From JABWBD01 sp040768665 (lineage in GTDB: Bacteria; Planctomycetota; Planctomycetia; Pirellulales; Thermoguttaceae): a stretch of DNA of 64,000 nucleotides. A model generated the notes under the pieces. That model saw only the letters and a program-made list of their open reading frames with translations. It did no database searches and was not told where the DNA came from. The DNA is taken from NCBI GenBank assembly GCA_040768665.1, contig JAXGMN010000009.1, positions 248,001-312,000 on the forward strand. The letters are read 5' to 3'. The position numbers were made by a program, and so were the translations under genes. Shown piece after piece: positions 1 through 8,035 of this stretch (position 1 is its first letter; every line of letters starts with the position of its first letter).

Positions 1-1983
1 GCGATCCAGGTTGGCCAGAGGCTCGGGCGACGGGCCGCCGAGGAGGCGCTTCAGCGCGAGGAATTGGTCGGCGTGCGCTTGCGCGGTGCGGCCGTTGGTA
101 CGGCGGCGGACGTGCGTGAGGTGCAGGGCATGCTGACAAAGCCGTACGCGCCGCTTTCGGAATCGTTGGCGTGCGATGCACGATCGCTGCCGGTGCTGGC
201 GCAGACGGAGTTGATTGTCGCCGGCGGCGGCACGACGGGAGGCCCCGCAGCGGTGGCTGCCGTGCGCAGCGGAATCAAGACGCTCGTGATCGAAAAGCTG
301 GACGAGTTGGGCGGCGTGCAGACGGCCGGAATGATCTGCGGCTACTACTACGGCAACCAGCGCGGATTCACGAAGGTGATCGACGAGGAGGTCAAGGCGA
401 CCGGCCGTTACCGGTCGCAGGCGAAGGCGGAGTGGTACCGCAGGGCGATCCGCGAGGGCGGCGGCGAAGTCTGGTTCGGCTCGATGGCCGTCGGCGCGGT
501 GGTCGAAGGAAACAAGTTGCGCGGGCTCGTGGTGGCAAGTCCCGATGGGCGGCGGGGCGTGGTCTTGGCCAAGGCCGTGATCGATGCGACGGGCAACGCC
601 GATGTGGCGGCGGCGGCCGGCGAGGAAACGGCGTTCTACCAGCCGGACGAACTGATCGGTCAGGGCGTGGGAATGGCCGTGATCCGGTTGGGAGCGGGCG
701 GCCACAACAACGACTTCGCGTATGTGGACGACACCGACGCGTCGGACCTCAGCTTCTTCGGGTTGCGAACCCGGCAGATGACCGAGGCCGGCTGGGACGT
801 CTCGCAACTGGTCAACTCGCGCGAGCGGCGGCGACTGGTGGGCGTGTATCAGATGACCGCGTTGGACTTCCTGACGGCGCGGACGTTTCCCGACACCATC
901 ATCCAACACCGCAGCCGGTTCGACCTGCACGGCTGGGCCAGCGGGGATTTTTTCTGGACGAAGAACATCCGATCGACCAACCATGTGACACTCGAGGCCA
1001 ATGCGCCCTACCGCGCGCTGCTGCCCAAAACGCTCGATGGTTTGCTGGTGGTCGGGATCGGCATGAGCGCCGACCGTGACGCGATGTCGATCCTTCGCAT
1101 GCAGGCCGACCTGCAAAACCAGGGGTACGCGGCGGCCTACGCGGTGCGTCTGGCATTTCAGGAGGGTTGCGAACTGCGGGAGATTTCCGTAAAGAAACTA
1201 CAGCAGCACCTCGTCGAAAGCGGGGTGGTACCGGAGAGTGTGCTGACGGACACCGACTCGTATCCGATTCACGACTCGGTGCTCAAGCTTGCCTCGCATC
1301 ACGTCATGTTCGGCTACGAGGGGCTGCCCCTTCTTTTCGCCGATCCCCAGCGCGCGAAACCGTACCTTCAGGAGAAGTACAAGGAACTGTCGACGCACAG
1401 CAGCGGTCGCGATCCCGAAGTGAGCCTGGTCTACGCCCATATCCTGGCGGTGCTGGGCGATCCGGCCGGTGAGGACGAATTGGTCGCCTGGGTGCGGGCA
1501 AACGATTGGGACGCGAAATGGAAGGAGGGTTTGGGCGCCGGAGGCAACCGGATGGATGCCTATCTGCTTGCGCTGGGGCGGGCAAAGTCCAAGAAGGCCG
1601 TGCCGGCGATCGCCGAGAAGATCCGCGAGTTGGCCGTTGCGGGCAAGACCCCGCAGGCGGCCCATTGCCGGATCGCGGCGCTGGTGAGCCAGATGCTCGG
1701 CGACCCGGTGTTGGCCGAACCGCTCGCGGCGTTATTGGACGCTCCGGACGTGGCCGGCCACGCGATACGGTTGGGGCCGGAGATTCCGCCGGTGCCGGGC
1801 TACGGCAGCCGCAGCAATTACAGCCAGAAAGAGAAGGGCGACGTGACGCGCGAAATCAATCTCGCCGCGGCGCTCTACCGGTTGGGGGACAAGGACGGCA
1901 AGGGCAAAGCGATCCTCGAGTCCTACGCGGAGGATCCCCGCGGATTCTGCGCCAACTACGCGCGCCGCGTGCTGGCCGAGTGA
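1..1983 (+). CDS. FAD-dependent oxidoreductase, C-terminal half (5' end cut by window)
   Basis: The reading frame is open from base 1, so the gene starts upstream of the window. A dinucleotide-binding Rossmann motif (VAGGGTTGG, about bases 216-246) opens an FAD_oxidored-type domain that runs to about 1200. Conserved short stretches include ELGGVQTAG and, near 1030-1075, a PKTLDGLLVVGIGMSADRDAMS-like segment that matches the second FAD domain of the protein at 10517-14056. The last 190 codons are alpha-helical and HEAT-like. The residues before the Rossmann motif (from base 1) also align with the linker joining the two FAD domains of that paralogue, so this is probably the second half of the same two-domain architecture. 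Substrate unknown; a secreted or periplasmic oxidoreductase acting on a small organic compound is inferred from the family. Confidence 0.85.
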   Translation, partial: AIQVGQRLGRRAAEEALQREELVGVRLRGAAVGTAADVREVQGMLTKPYAPLSESLACDARSLPVLAQTELIVAGGGTTGGPAAVAAVRSGIKTLVIEKLDELGGVQTAGMICGYYYGNQRGFTKVIDEEVKATGRYRSQAKAEWYRRAIREGGGEVWFGSMAVGAVVEGNKLRGLVVASPDGRRGVVLAKAVIDATGNADVAAAAGEETAFYQPDELIGQGVGMAVIRLGAGGHNNDFAYVDDTDASDLSFFGLRTRQMTEAGWDVSQLVNSRERRRLVGVYQMTALDFLTARTFPDTIIQHRSRFDLHGWASGDFFWTKNIRSTNHVTLEANAPYRALLPKTLDGLLVVGIGMSADRDAMSILRMQADLQNQGYAAAYAVRLAFQEGCELREISVKKLQQHLVESGVVPESVLTDTDSYPIHDSVLKLASHHVMFGYEGLPLLFADPQRAKPYLQEKYKELSTHSSGRDPEVSLVYAHILAVLGDPAGEDELVAWVRANDWDAKWKEGLGAGGNRMDAYLLALGRAKSKKAVPAIAEKIRELAVAGKTPQAAHCRIAALVSQMLGDPVLAEPLAALLDAPDVAGHAIRLGPEIPPVPGYGSRSNYSQKEKGDVTREINLAAALYRLGDKDGKGKAILESYAEDPRGFCANYARRVLAE

Positions 1984-2037
1984 CCGCCGCGGTCCCCGGG
2001 AGCTGATCCCGATCGTTCTGCGATAAGAAGCAAATCA

Positions 2038-2346
2038 ATGAACTGGGTCATCTACCATATCGCCAGCGGTCACGCGTTCTTCAGCGGTGTCGCGTTGGTC
2101 ATCCTTGCCGCTCTTACATCCACCCAGTCCACGCCAACGGCAACGCGCGTCACGGTCTGGGGTTTCTTGATTGGTGCCATCGCTACCCGTGACTCGACAC
2201 TCGATACAATTCACCTATCGCAAGCTGGCCATCAGCGCATGGCAGCGTGCGTTTGGGAAGTGGTAAAATCGGCATTCCCCGAAAAAGAGACCGCAGAGCC
2301 AGACGATGCACGCGAGTGGCCGATCGCGTCAGATTCGAATGGATGA
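2038..2346 (+). pseudogene. SGNH/GDSL hydrolase remnant with internal deletion
   Basis: The 102-residue frame joins two pieces that do not belong next to each other. Residues 1-48 are an N-terminal hydrophobic segment (MNWVIYHIASGHAFF onward) like the membrane start of long GDSL esterases. From residue 51 the text is the C-terminal SGNH block V: DTIHLSQAGHQRM, with the catalytic Asp and His in a D-x-x-H arrangement, followed by a normal C-terminus. The GDS block with the nucleophile serine and the GxND block are missing, so it cannot be an active hydrolase. The joint falls near base 2185 and stays in frame. An in-frame internal deletion or a collapsed assembly would both give this picture. 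Confidence 0.6.
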
Positions 2347-2441
2347 TCACCCCCCGGCCACCGCGTGATCGCTGTCGTTCGGCGGGCAAGATAAAAGAGT
2401 GGGCAGCTCCAAACGGGGGTGTATACGGCGACGCCGACGAG

Positions 2442-2450
2442 TGCTATACT
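2442..2450 (+). promoter_or_regulatory. Extended -10 promoter for the RRM gene
   Basis: TGCTATACT is an extended -10 (TG-N followed by TATACT at 2445-2450). No good -35 lies 17 bases upstream, as is common for extended -10 promoters. It sits about 100 bases before the TTG start at 2556, leaving a long 5' leader. Confidence 0.45.
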
Positions 2451-2555
2451 CGGCAAATTAGCCCTGCTCCCGACGAAGCCGGGATTGAGCGGTTTTCGCT
2501 GCTTTTGGACTGCCGTTATGGCAGGCGGGGTGTCGCCCGTACAGGAGTCAACGAC

Positions 2556-2849
2556 TTGGGTAAGAAGCTTTATGTCGGAAACTTGACCTTCAATTCGAAA
2601 AGCTCTGATTTGCAGCGACTGTTCTCCGCCTACGGAACAGTCGAGAGCGCCCAGGTCATCGAAGATCGCGAGACCGGACGGAGCAAGGGATTCGGGTTCG
2701 TCGAAATGGCCACCGACCAAGAGGCTCAGGCCGCCATTCGGGGGCTCAACGGCCAGGAAAATGACGGCCGCCCATTGACGGTCAACGAAGCCAAGCCGCG
2801 GGAAGACCGTGGCGGGGGTGGAAGAGGCGGACGCGGCAGGCGTTTTTGA
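2556..2849 (+). CDS. RRM-type RNA-binding protein with glycine-rich tail
   Basis: Single RNA recognition motif protein of 97 residues that binds single-stranded RNA. RNP2 is LYVGNL (residues 5-10), RNP1 is KGFGFVEM (about 46-53); the tail after residue 84 is Gly/Arg-rich. This is the short bacterial RRM-plus-glycine-rich layout, a family often cold-induced in cyanobacteria. The start chosen is TTG at 2556 because ACAGGAG at 2541-2547 gives a Shine-Dalgarno at normal distance and the RRM begins three residues later; a longer in-frame reading from 2247 has no domain content before it. The leader of about 100 bases could carry post-transcriptional control. RNA targets cannot be read from the sequence. 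Confidence 0.88.
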   Translation: MGKKLYVGNLTFNSKSSDLQRLFSAYGTVESAQVIEDRETGRSKGFGFVEMATDQEAQAAIRGLNGQENDGRPLTVNEAKPREDRGGGGRGGRGRRF

Positions 2850-3032
2850 AGCCGGCAGCATCCGGAATAGCGTTTCCGGGTTCGTGATCGAGGCCGGGCC
2901 TATCGAGAAACCGAGCGCGACCAGGCGCGGGTTGGCGTTGCGCGCCGAGCGAAGAGCTCGGCCCAGCGGCAAACAACGTAAAGCCCTTACGCCGCATCCT
3001 TTCCATTCAGACGATTGGCGCGACACTGCGGG

Positions 3033-4433
3033 TCATTCCGCGGGGGTGCCGATCCATTTGCGGACCTTCCGGTTGACTTGCGTGGCGACAAGTACTCCGA
3101 GAAAGAAGGGAATTGTCACGAGAGCTTTGGCCTTCACACGCCAGTGCAGGATTCGAAGCATTTTCATGACCACCCGCGCCACCTGCGGCAGATCATAGAA
3201 CTGCTTGTCAATCAGCTTTCGCAGGTTCGCGATATGCTGGGAGGAATAGGTGTCGCTGTAGACGAACCCGTCGCCGTCAATGTGATAGTCCGGCATCTGA
3301 GCGACAAGCTCGCTCACGCCCGAGTACGGGTCACTGCGCAAGCGAGAAACGTGAATCAAGTCCACGCCGAGCGACCGCGCGAACGGCGCGGTGGAGAGCA
3401 TTTGCTGCTCGGTTTCGCCGATGTTCCCCACAATGAAATAGGCGTTGAGAATCATCCTTGATTGGCGAAGGACCTCGAATCGCTGGCGGATCTGCTCGAC
3501 GGTGAACCCCTTCTGCATCGACCTGAGCGTCGCGTCCTGCGTCGACTCGACGCCGATAAGCAGGGCGATGAATCCTGCTTCTTCCATCTTGCGGAGTACG
3601 TCGGGACGATTGGCGATCTCCAGACGGGCGTTGACCACGTAGTGCTTGCGAATTCTCTTCGCGATCAGCAGGTTGCAGATCTCGATAACCCGTTCAGGCT
3701 GATGGGTGAACACGTCGTCGACAAAGAAAATCAGGTCGGCGTCGATCTGCTCGATTTCCCGGACGATCGACGCAGCCGACCGCGGCGTCCAGGGCCGCTT
3801 CACCCCCCAAGGGTTGACAGCGAAACTGCAGAACTTGCAGTGGAACGGACAACCTCGCGAGCCGGCAACCTTGTCGATCCTGATTCCCGTGCTCACCCCC
3901 TTGCTGGTCAGATGGTACGGCCGCCGTCGCAACTCGCGAGCCGGCATCAAATCGTCGTCCAGCGGCTCGTTGGCCCGCGGTGGATTGTGCACGAGCCGGC
4001 CGCTGTCGTCGCGGTAGCTCAAGCCGGCGATTTCCCCCCAAGAGCGCCCTTGCGCGATCTCGGCAATGGCCTGCTCGCCGTCGCCACACACGACGCCGTT
4101 GACGTTTGGACAAGCTTCAAGCCAGTAACACGGATTTTCCGTCGCCGTCCGCCCGCCCAAGATCGTCATCACTGCCGGCGGCAGCGCGTTGATGTCGTCG
4201 CGGATGAACTCAAGGTCCGTCCGCCAGTTGATCGAGTAGCAGACCAGGTCGGTTTCCGGCTTGAGATAAGATCGGCTGGCCGGTATCCGTTCGTGCCGGA
4301 AGTTGATCAGTTCGATCGCTTCGGCATGAGGACGCAGCGCAGCCGCCACATACTCCAACCCCAACGGGGGAAAGGACAGTTTCGAACTGCGTGTGAAGCG
4401 ATAAGGATAGACGCACAGCACGTGGCGAAACAT
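3033..4433 (-). CDS. B12-binding-domain radical SAM protein
   Basis: 466 residues. An N-terminal cobalamin-binding-like alpha/beta domain (residues 1-135; FPPLGLEYVAAAL, ILGGRTATENP, VCGDGEQA) precedes the radical SAM core with the iron-sulfur motif GCPFHCKFC (Cys195, Cys199, Cys202) and a downstream VDDVF strand. Such enzymes start radical chemistry by reductive cleavage of S-adenosylmethionine, often for methylation or C-C bond formation; the substrate is not evident. The C-terminus has a hydrophobic helix near 440-455. The start at 4433 is chosen because it lies directly before the conserved CVYPYR strand. An in-frame extension to 4571 is also possible: that ATG overlaps the stop of the upstream GIY-YIG gene, which would couple their translation. 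Confidence 0.85.
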   Translation of the reverse strand: MFRHVLCVYPYRFTRSSKLSFPPLGLEYVAAALRPHAEAIELINFRHERIPASRSYLKPETDLVCYSINWRTDLEFIRDDINALPPAVMTILGGRTATENPCYWLEACPNVNGVVCGDGEQAIAEIAQGRSWGEIAGLSYRDDSGRLVHNPPRANEPLDDDLMPARELRRRPYHLTSKGVSTGIRIDKVAGSRGCPFHCKFCSFAVNPWGVKRPWTPRSAASIVREIEQIDADLIFFVDDVFTHQPERVIEICNLLIAKRIRKHYVVNARLEIANRPDVLRKMEEAGFIALLIGVESTQDATLRSMQKGFTVEQIRQRFEVLRQSRMILNAYFIVGNIGETEQQMLSTAPFARSLGVDLIHVSRLRSDPYSGVSELVAQMPDYHIDGDGFVYSDTYSSQHIANLRKLIDKQFYDLPQVARVVMKMLRILHWRVKAKALVTIPFFLGVLVATQVNRKVRKWIGTPAE

Positions 4434-4558
4434 TGCGTTGGATTCCCGATCAAGCCCCTGCACGCGACGCTGCACATCGGTTTCCAGCACACCGAAGGCG
4501 CCTTCGTGCCGCTGAACCGTCATTTGAAGCACCCCGAGCAGCCTCTTGGCGATGAACC

Positions 4559-4891
4559 TTAGTCGTTGCATACGGGGTGAAATCTGGCAACGAGGTCCCG
4601 CTGCTTGGCGACACGAGACTCCTCCGACTCGTCGAGTTGAAGGCCGATGCAGTTCGCGCCGTGCTTGTGGAAGTCTTCCGATTTGTGGTGGCGTTCAAAC
4701 GGCTGCGAAAAATCTTCGGTCTCGCCCACGTAGAGAGCGACATGGCGATACCCGCCTTCCCCGTCGCACGAGCGATTCGTAATGACATACACGCCACTGA
4801 GCTTTCGAAGCTTTGTGCCCAGGGAGTACAGCTTGAAGCGATACAACTCGCCGGATTCACCCTTGAACGTCTTTTTGCCGAGGGATGCCAT
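4559..4891 (-). CDS. GIY-YIG domain protein
   Basis: 110 residues, essentially a lone GIY-YIG nuclease-like fold. The signature is degenerate: GVY (33-35) and YVG (54-56) replace GIY and YIG; a late Glu/Asn (near ...FHPVCND) matches the end of the domain. Whether it cuts DNA is uncertain; the usual arginine helix is weak (PFERHHK). AAAGGAG sits at a good distance upstream of the ATG. It is directly upstream of, and may overlap, the radical SAM gene on the same strand, so the two are probably co-transcribed. Confidence 0.65.
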   Translation of the reverse strand: MASLGKKTFKGESGELYRFKLYSLGTKLRKLSGVYVITNRSCDGEGGYRHVALYVGETEDFSQPFERHHKSEDFHKHGANCIGLQLDESEESRVAKQRDLVARFHPVCND

Positions 4892-5020
4892 CGGTCGCTC
4901 CTTTGCAGCTTGTGGAGAGATTGGGTGTTGGCGCTCGCCGCTGCCGTGCGAGCCGCACCCGTATTTCGCCGCTACCGCTTGTTCGGGTGCGGCGACTTCA
5001 GGACGGTTCCGTGATTAGCT

Positions 5021-5563
5021 CTATTCTCGGTTGATCGCGGTCGAGCGACGTACGCTCTTGCGGACACGATCTCGTACGGACAGAAAAGGCATACCCGCTT
5101 CGAGTTCGTAGCGCTCGGCGCGAAGAAACCAGTACGCCAGCCCTCCCGTGTTGTGGCAAGCCTCCGACGCTCTCGTTCGGGAAGCGCTGGCTCGCCGAAC
5201 CCCCAAAGATCCTTTTTTGCCGGTCTTCTTCCAACCGAGCTGCTCCATCACCATCCTAACGACGACTCCGATCGCCTGCCGTACACGCTTGCTCCGCCGC
5301 GGGTGTTTCGACGACAGAAAACGGTCCACCACCGGTAGCGACTCCAGATCTCGAACTACCCCCGCCAAAGGGGGGCGATCGTGGTGGATCTCCGATTCCA
5401 TCATGCGGCGCTGCCGGGACTCGTCGCTGAAAAACTCGAGGATTTGCTCAAAGGGGAGTTCTGGATCGTTCGCAACGTCGGCGAATGTTCTGCCCTGGCG
5501 ATCCTGCAGAAAGCCGTCGCGTGTGAGGACCACCCGGAGAGTTTTCGACTTCACCCTGATCAC
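5021..5563 (-). CDS. Conserved hypothetical protein
   Basis: About 180 residues from a GTG start at 5563 (another GTG at 5554). Coding character is clear: a short N-terminal beta segment, an acidic helix (PFEQILEFFSDES), then a conserved-looking DLESLPVVDRFLSSKHP stretch and a basic C-terminal half. I recognise no domain. The frame stays open upstream to 6583, but that part is low-complexity reading opposite the BON gene and the small basic gene and does not look coding. No strong ribosome binding site was seen, so the start is uncertain. Its 5' end faces the BON-domain gene, so transcription is divergent. Confidence 0.5.
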   Translation of the reverse strand: MIRVKSKTLRVVLTRDGFLQDRQGRTFADVANDPELPFEQILEFFSDESRQRRMMESEIHHDRPPLAGVVRDLESLPVVDRFLSSKHPRRSKRVRQAIGVVVRMVMEQLGWKKTGKKGSLGVRRASASRTRASEACHNTGGLAYWFLRAERYELEAGMPFLSVRDRVRKSVRRSTAINRE

Positions 5564-5721
5564 CGCTGTACCGAGGAAAAGAGTTCGAAATTCATCTGCT
5601 GCATGTACACATATTGTACCTCCAAAATCGTTTTCTGCAAGAGCACTCGCCGAAACCCACCTGGAAGCCGGGTGGCGCCAGTACAACTGCTCTGCTGCTC
5701 TCGATTCTGCTCGTCGCGCTC

Positions 5722-5751
5722 TTGCCGCTTGGCGTACCGCCGGTATACAAT
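5722..5751 (+). promoter_or_regulatory. Probable promoter of the BON-domain gene
   Basis: TTGCCG at 5722-5727 and TATACA at 5744-5749 are 16 bases apart; TACAAT at 5746-5751 gives an 18-base alternative. The pair lies about 115 bases upstream of the BON start codon. Confidence 0.35.
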
Positions 5752-5863
5752 GGCCGGTGGACGGGCAATCTCCCTTGCTGCCGACCTCGTGGCCCATCGC
5801 CGATTCCCCTTCCAAGCGTTCCTTCTTGCTCGCTTGCGAATCTTTTTTTCGGGAGTCAGGCTC

Positions 5864-6109
5864 ATGCAGCGCAGAAACCAGGTGCCCGATCGTACCCTCT
5901 TGCAGAAGGTGAACCAACGCCTGATGCGGACGGGCACCGGATCGCAGTGCCGCGTTACCGCGACCGTTCGCAACGGCTCCGTCACGTTCACGGGCACGAT
6001 TCAATTCGAACACCAACGGCGCGCCGTGCTCAAGGCCGCAAGCGGCGTCGAGGGAATTCGCACGGTCTCGGATCAAATGCGCGTGGAGTCGATCAAGAAG
6101 AACCGCTGA
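5864..6109 (+). CDS. BON-domain protein
   Basis: 81 residues consisting of one BON (OsmY/nodulation) fold: a charged N-terminal helix (DRTLLQKVNQRL), then beta strands with the family pattern of a V-x-G-x-V-T-F-x-G-x-I strand pair and a closing V-x-D-Q-M. BON domains bind phospholipid or cell-envelope surfaces and are often stress-related. There is no signal peptide, so it is either cytoplasmic or attached to a membrane from inside. The ATG is preceded by a weak purine run (GGGAGTCAGG). The next gene, also small, begins 37 bases downstream and is likely in the same transcript. Confidence 0.75.
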   Translation: MQRRNQVPDRTLLQKVNQRLMRTGTGSQCRVTATVRNGSVTFTGTIQFEHQRRAVLKAASGVEGIRTVSDQMRVESIKKNR

Positions 6110-6145
6110 ACAAGCCGAACGCGACCCCGATTCAGAGGAGGATTC

Positions 6146-6298
6146 ATGGCACGCGACCAGAATACGGCCGCAAAGCGGCAGCGAGAACAGCATAAGAAGC
6201 AGAAGGCGGCGGATAAGAGGGCAAAACGCCAGGCCAAGCAACAGCATACCGACAAGGCGGACCCACCCGCCGCCGATGAGCAAGTCGGGCTCGAGTGA
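6146..6298 (+). CDS. Small, strongly basic helical protein (50 aa)
   Basis: A 50-codon gene with a strong Shine-Dalgarno (GAGGAGGATTC before the ATG at 6146). The product is almost entirely Lys, Arg, Gln and Ala in its first 35 residues (for example KRQREQHKKQKAADKR) with an acidic tail ending VGLE. It should form one charged helix and could bind nucleic acid; no family was recognised. It lies downstream of the BON gene on the same strand and tail-to-tail with the DEAD-box helicase gene. Confidence 0.55.
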   Translation: MARDQNTAAKRQREQHKKQKAADKRAKRQAKQQHTDKADPPAADEQVGLE

Positions 6299-6467
6299 AT
6301 CCGGATACCGGCCGCGCAGCTCGCGTGGAATGCCTGCCGGAGAAGAAGCCCTTCGGGTGGCAGCCGCTTCCGAAGATAGGCAATGAAGACGAACGCCGCA
6401 CGCGGCTGGGTGATGGCAATTCCGCTGCAATTCAGTCCCATCCTGCCAGGCGATTCCGACGCGATCG

Positions 6468-7691
6468 CTATCTTCCCAGACGCTGCTTGGACCGGCGACC
6501 GACCCGCGGCTTCGCGGTTCTGGCCGGCTTCGGCAGTTCGGCCGCATGGACCGGCGTCCTGTCTGCCGCCTCGGTTTGGGCAACCGGCAGTGTCTGGCGA
6601 ATCAGCCGCTCAATGGCCTTCAGGCGACAACGTTCTTCACTGTCGCAGAACGAGACGGCAATTCCCGTGGCTCCAGCACGCCCCGTCCGGCCAATCCGGT
6701 GCACGTAGGTCTCCGGTTCGTCCGGCAGATCGTAATTCAACACGTGGGAGATGCCTTCCACGTCGATTCCACGGGCGGCGATGTCGGTAGCCACCAGGAC
6801 CGGCGTTTGGTTCGACCTGAAATTCGCCAGCGTCCTCTGCCGGGCGCACTGGCTCTTGTTGCCGTGCATGGCGTCGGCGCGAATTCCCGCCTGGTTCAAT
6901 TGCTTGGCCAATCGGTCGGCCCCATGTTTGGTGCGAGTAAAAACCAGCGCGCGATAGAACGATCTCATTGTCAGGAAATTCGCGAGGCAGCGCGACTTGT
7001 TCTGCCGGGAAACGAAAATCACCGACTGATCGATCAGTTCGGTTGTCGCCTTCACCGGAGCAATACGGACGCTGTTCGGATTGCGAAGAATCGTGGCCGC
7101 GAGCTGCCCGATCGCCTCGGGCATGGTGGCGGAAAACAGCAGCGTCTGCCGCCCCGGCGGCAATCGGAGAATCACGCGGCGAACGTCGGGCATGAACCCC
7201 ATGTCGAGCATCCGGTCGGCCTCGTCCAACACGAACGTCTCGACCGAACCCAAGTCGGCGAAACCCTGGTTGATCAGATCCAAGAGCCGGCCCGGTGTGG
7301 CGACGAGGATGTCAATCCCCTGTTGCAGGGCCCGGACTTGCGGTTGCTGGCCTACGCCTCCGAAAACGACCGTCGAGCGAAGGCCGGTGTGGCGGCCGTA
7401 CGCCCGAAAGCTATCATGGATCTGGTAAGCCAATTCACGAGTTGGCGAGAGAACGAGCACTCGGGCTGACCGGTGGCCATGCCGCGGCCCGGTGGAAACG
7501 CCGAGCCGATGCAGGATGGGCAGTGCGAATGCCGCGGTTTTGCCGGTGCCCGTCTGGGCGCAGGCTAGCAGGTCGCGGCCAGCAAGGACGTGAGGAATCG
7601 CCCGGGACTGGATGGGGGTGGGGCTGCTGTAGCCTTCGCCGGAAACGGCGCGCAGAATGGGCTCGGAAAGCCCCAGTTGGGAAAAATCCAT
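6468..7691 (-). CDS. DEAD-box ATP-dependent RNA helicase (RhlE-like)
   Basis: 407 residues with the complete DEAD-box set: Q motif GYSSPTPIQ (20-28), motif I AQTGTGKT (45-52), Ia PTRELA (83-88), Ib TPGRL (132-136), II DEAD (156-159), III SAT (187-189), V ATDIAARGID (301-310), VI HRIGRTGRAG (331-340). A basic tail of about 65 residues follows, as in RhlE-type helicases that unwind structured RNA during ribosome maturation, mRNA decay or cold adaptation. The start at 7691 is supported by AAGGGA eight bases upstream and by the position of the Q motif; a longer reading to 7751 adds nothing recognisable. A consensus-like promoter lies at 7814-7842. Confidence 0.93.
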   Translation of the reverse strand: MDFSQLGLSEPILRAVSGEGYSSPTPIQSRAIPHVLAGRDLLACAQTGTGKTAAFALPILHRLGVSTGPRHGHRSARVLVLSPTRELAYQIHDSFRAYGRHTGLRSTVVFGGVGQQPQVRALQQGIDILVATPGRLLDLINQGFADLGSVETFVLDEADRMLDMGFMPDVRRVILRLPPGRQTLLFSATMPEAIGQLAATILRNPNSVRIAPVKATTELIDQSVIFVSRQNKSRCLANFLTMRSFYRALVFTRTKHGADRLAKQLNQAGIRADAMHGNKSQCARQRTLANFRSNQTPVLVATDIAARGIDVEGISHVLNYDLPDEPETYVHRIGRTGRAGATGIAVSFCDSEERCRLKAIERLIRQTLPVAQTEAADRTPVHAAELPKPARTAKPRVGRRSKQRLGR

Positions 7692-7813
7692 GAAAGGTCC
7701 CTTGGGAACAACCCAGGACCAAATGGGATCAGCGCGAGCCGCGCCGTTCAAGAAGCCATTGGACCTGGCACTAATCCAATGGCCAAAATGCCGAGAGGAT
7801 TCAAACTCACCGG

Positions 7814-7842
7814 ATTATAGCATTTGCACGGTTGAAGTCCAA
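7814..7842 (-). promoter_or_regulatory. Sigma-70-type promoter of the DEAD-box helicase gene
   Basis: Read on the minus strand: TTGGAC (7837-7842), exactly 17 bases, then TATAAT (7814-7819), which also carries an extended TG-C just upstream. Initiation would be near 7807, leaving an untranslated leader of about 115 bases before the ATG at 7691. A long leader is typical of cold-inducible helicase genes, but no thermosensor fold was established here. Confidence 0.75.
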
Positions 7843-8035
7843 TCTCAGAGAACACAGAAACCCGGTCAAGCCAATGCTCGTCGAGCAGGCCAACCCCAGG
7901 CAGCCGCCGCTGAAAAGACTGCTTCCCCCGGTGGGTTGTTCAGACCGGCGGCCAACGGTATCCTGGAGCGATTCGGCACCGTCCGCCAACGGTTGAGTGT
8001 CCACCAGACCGATCTGTCGCAGGAATGCCCTCCCC

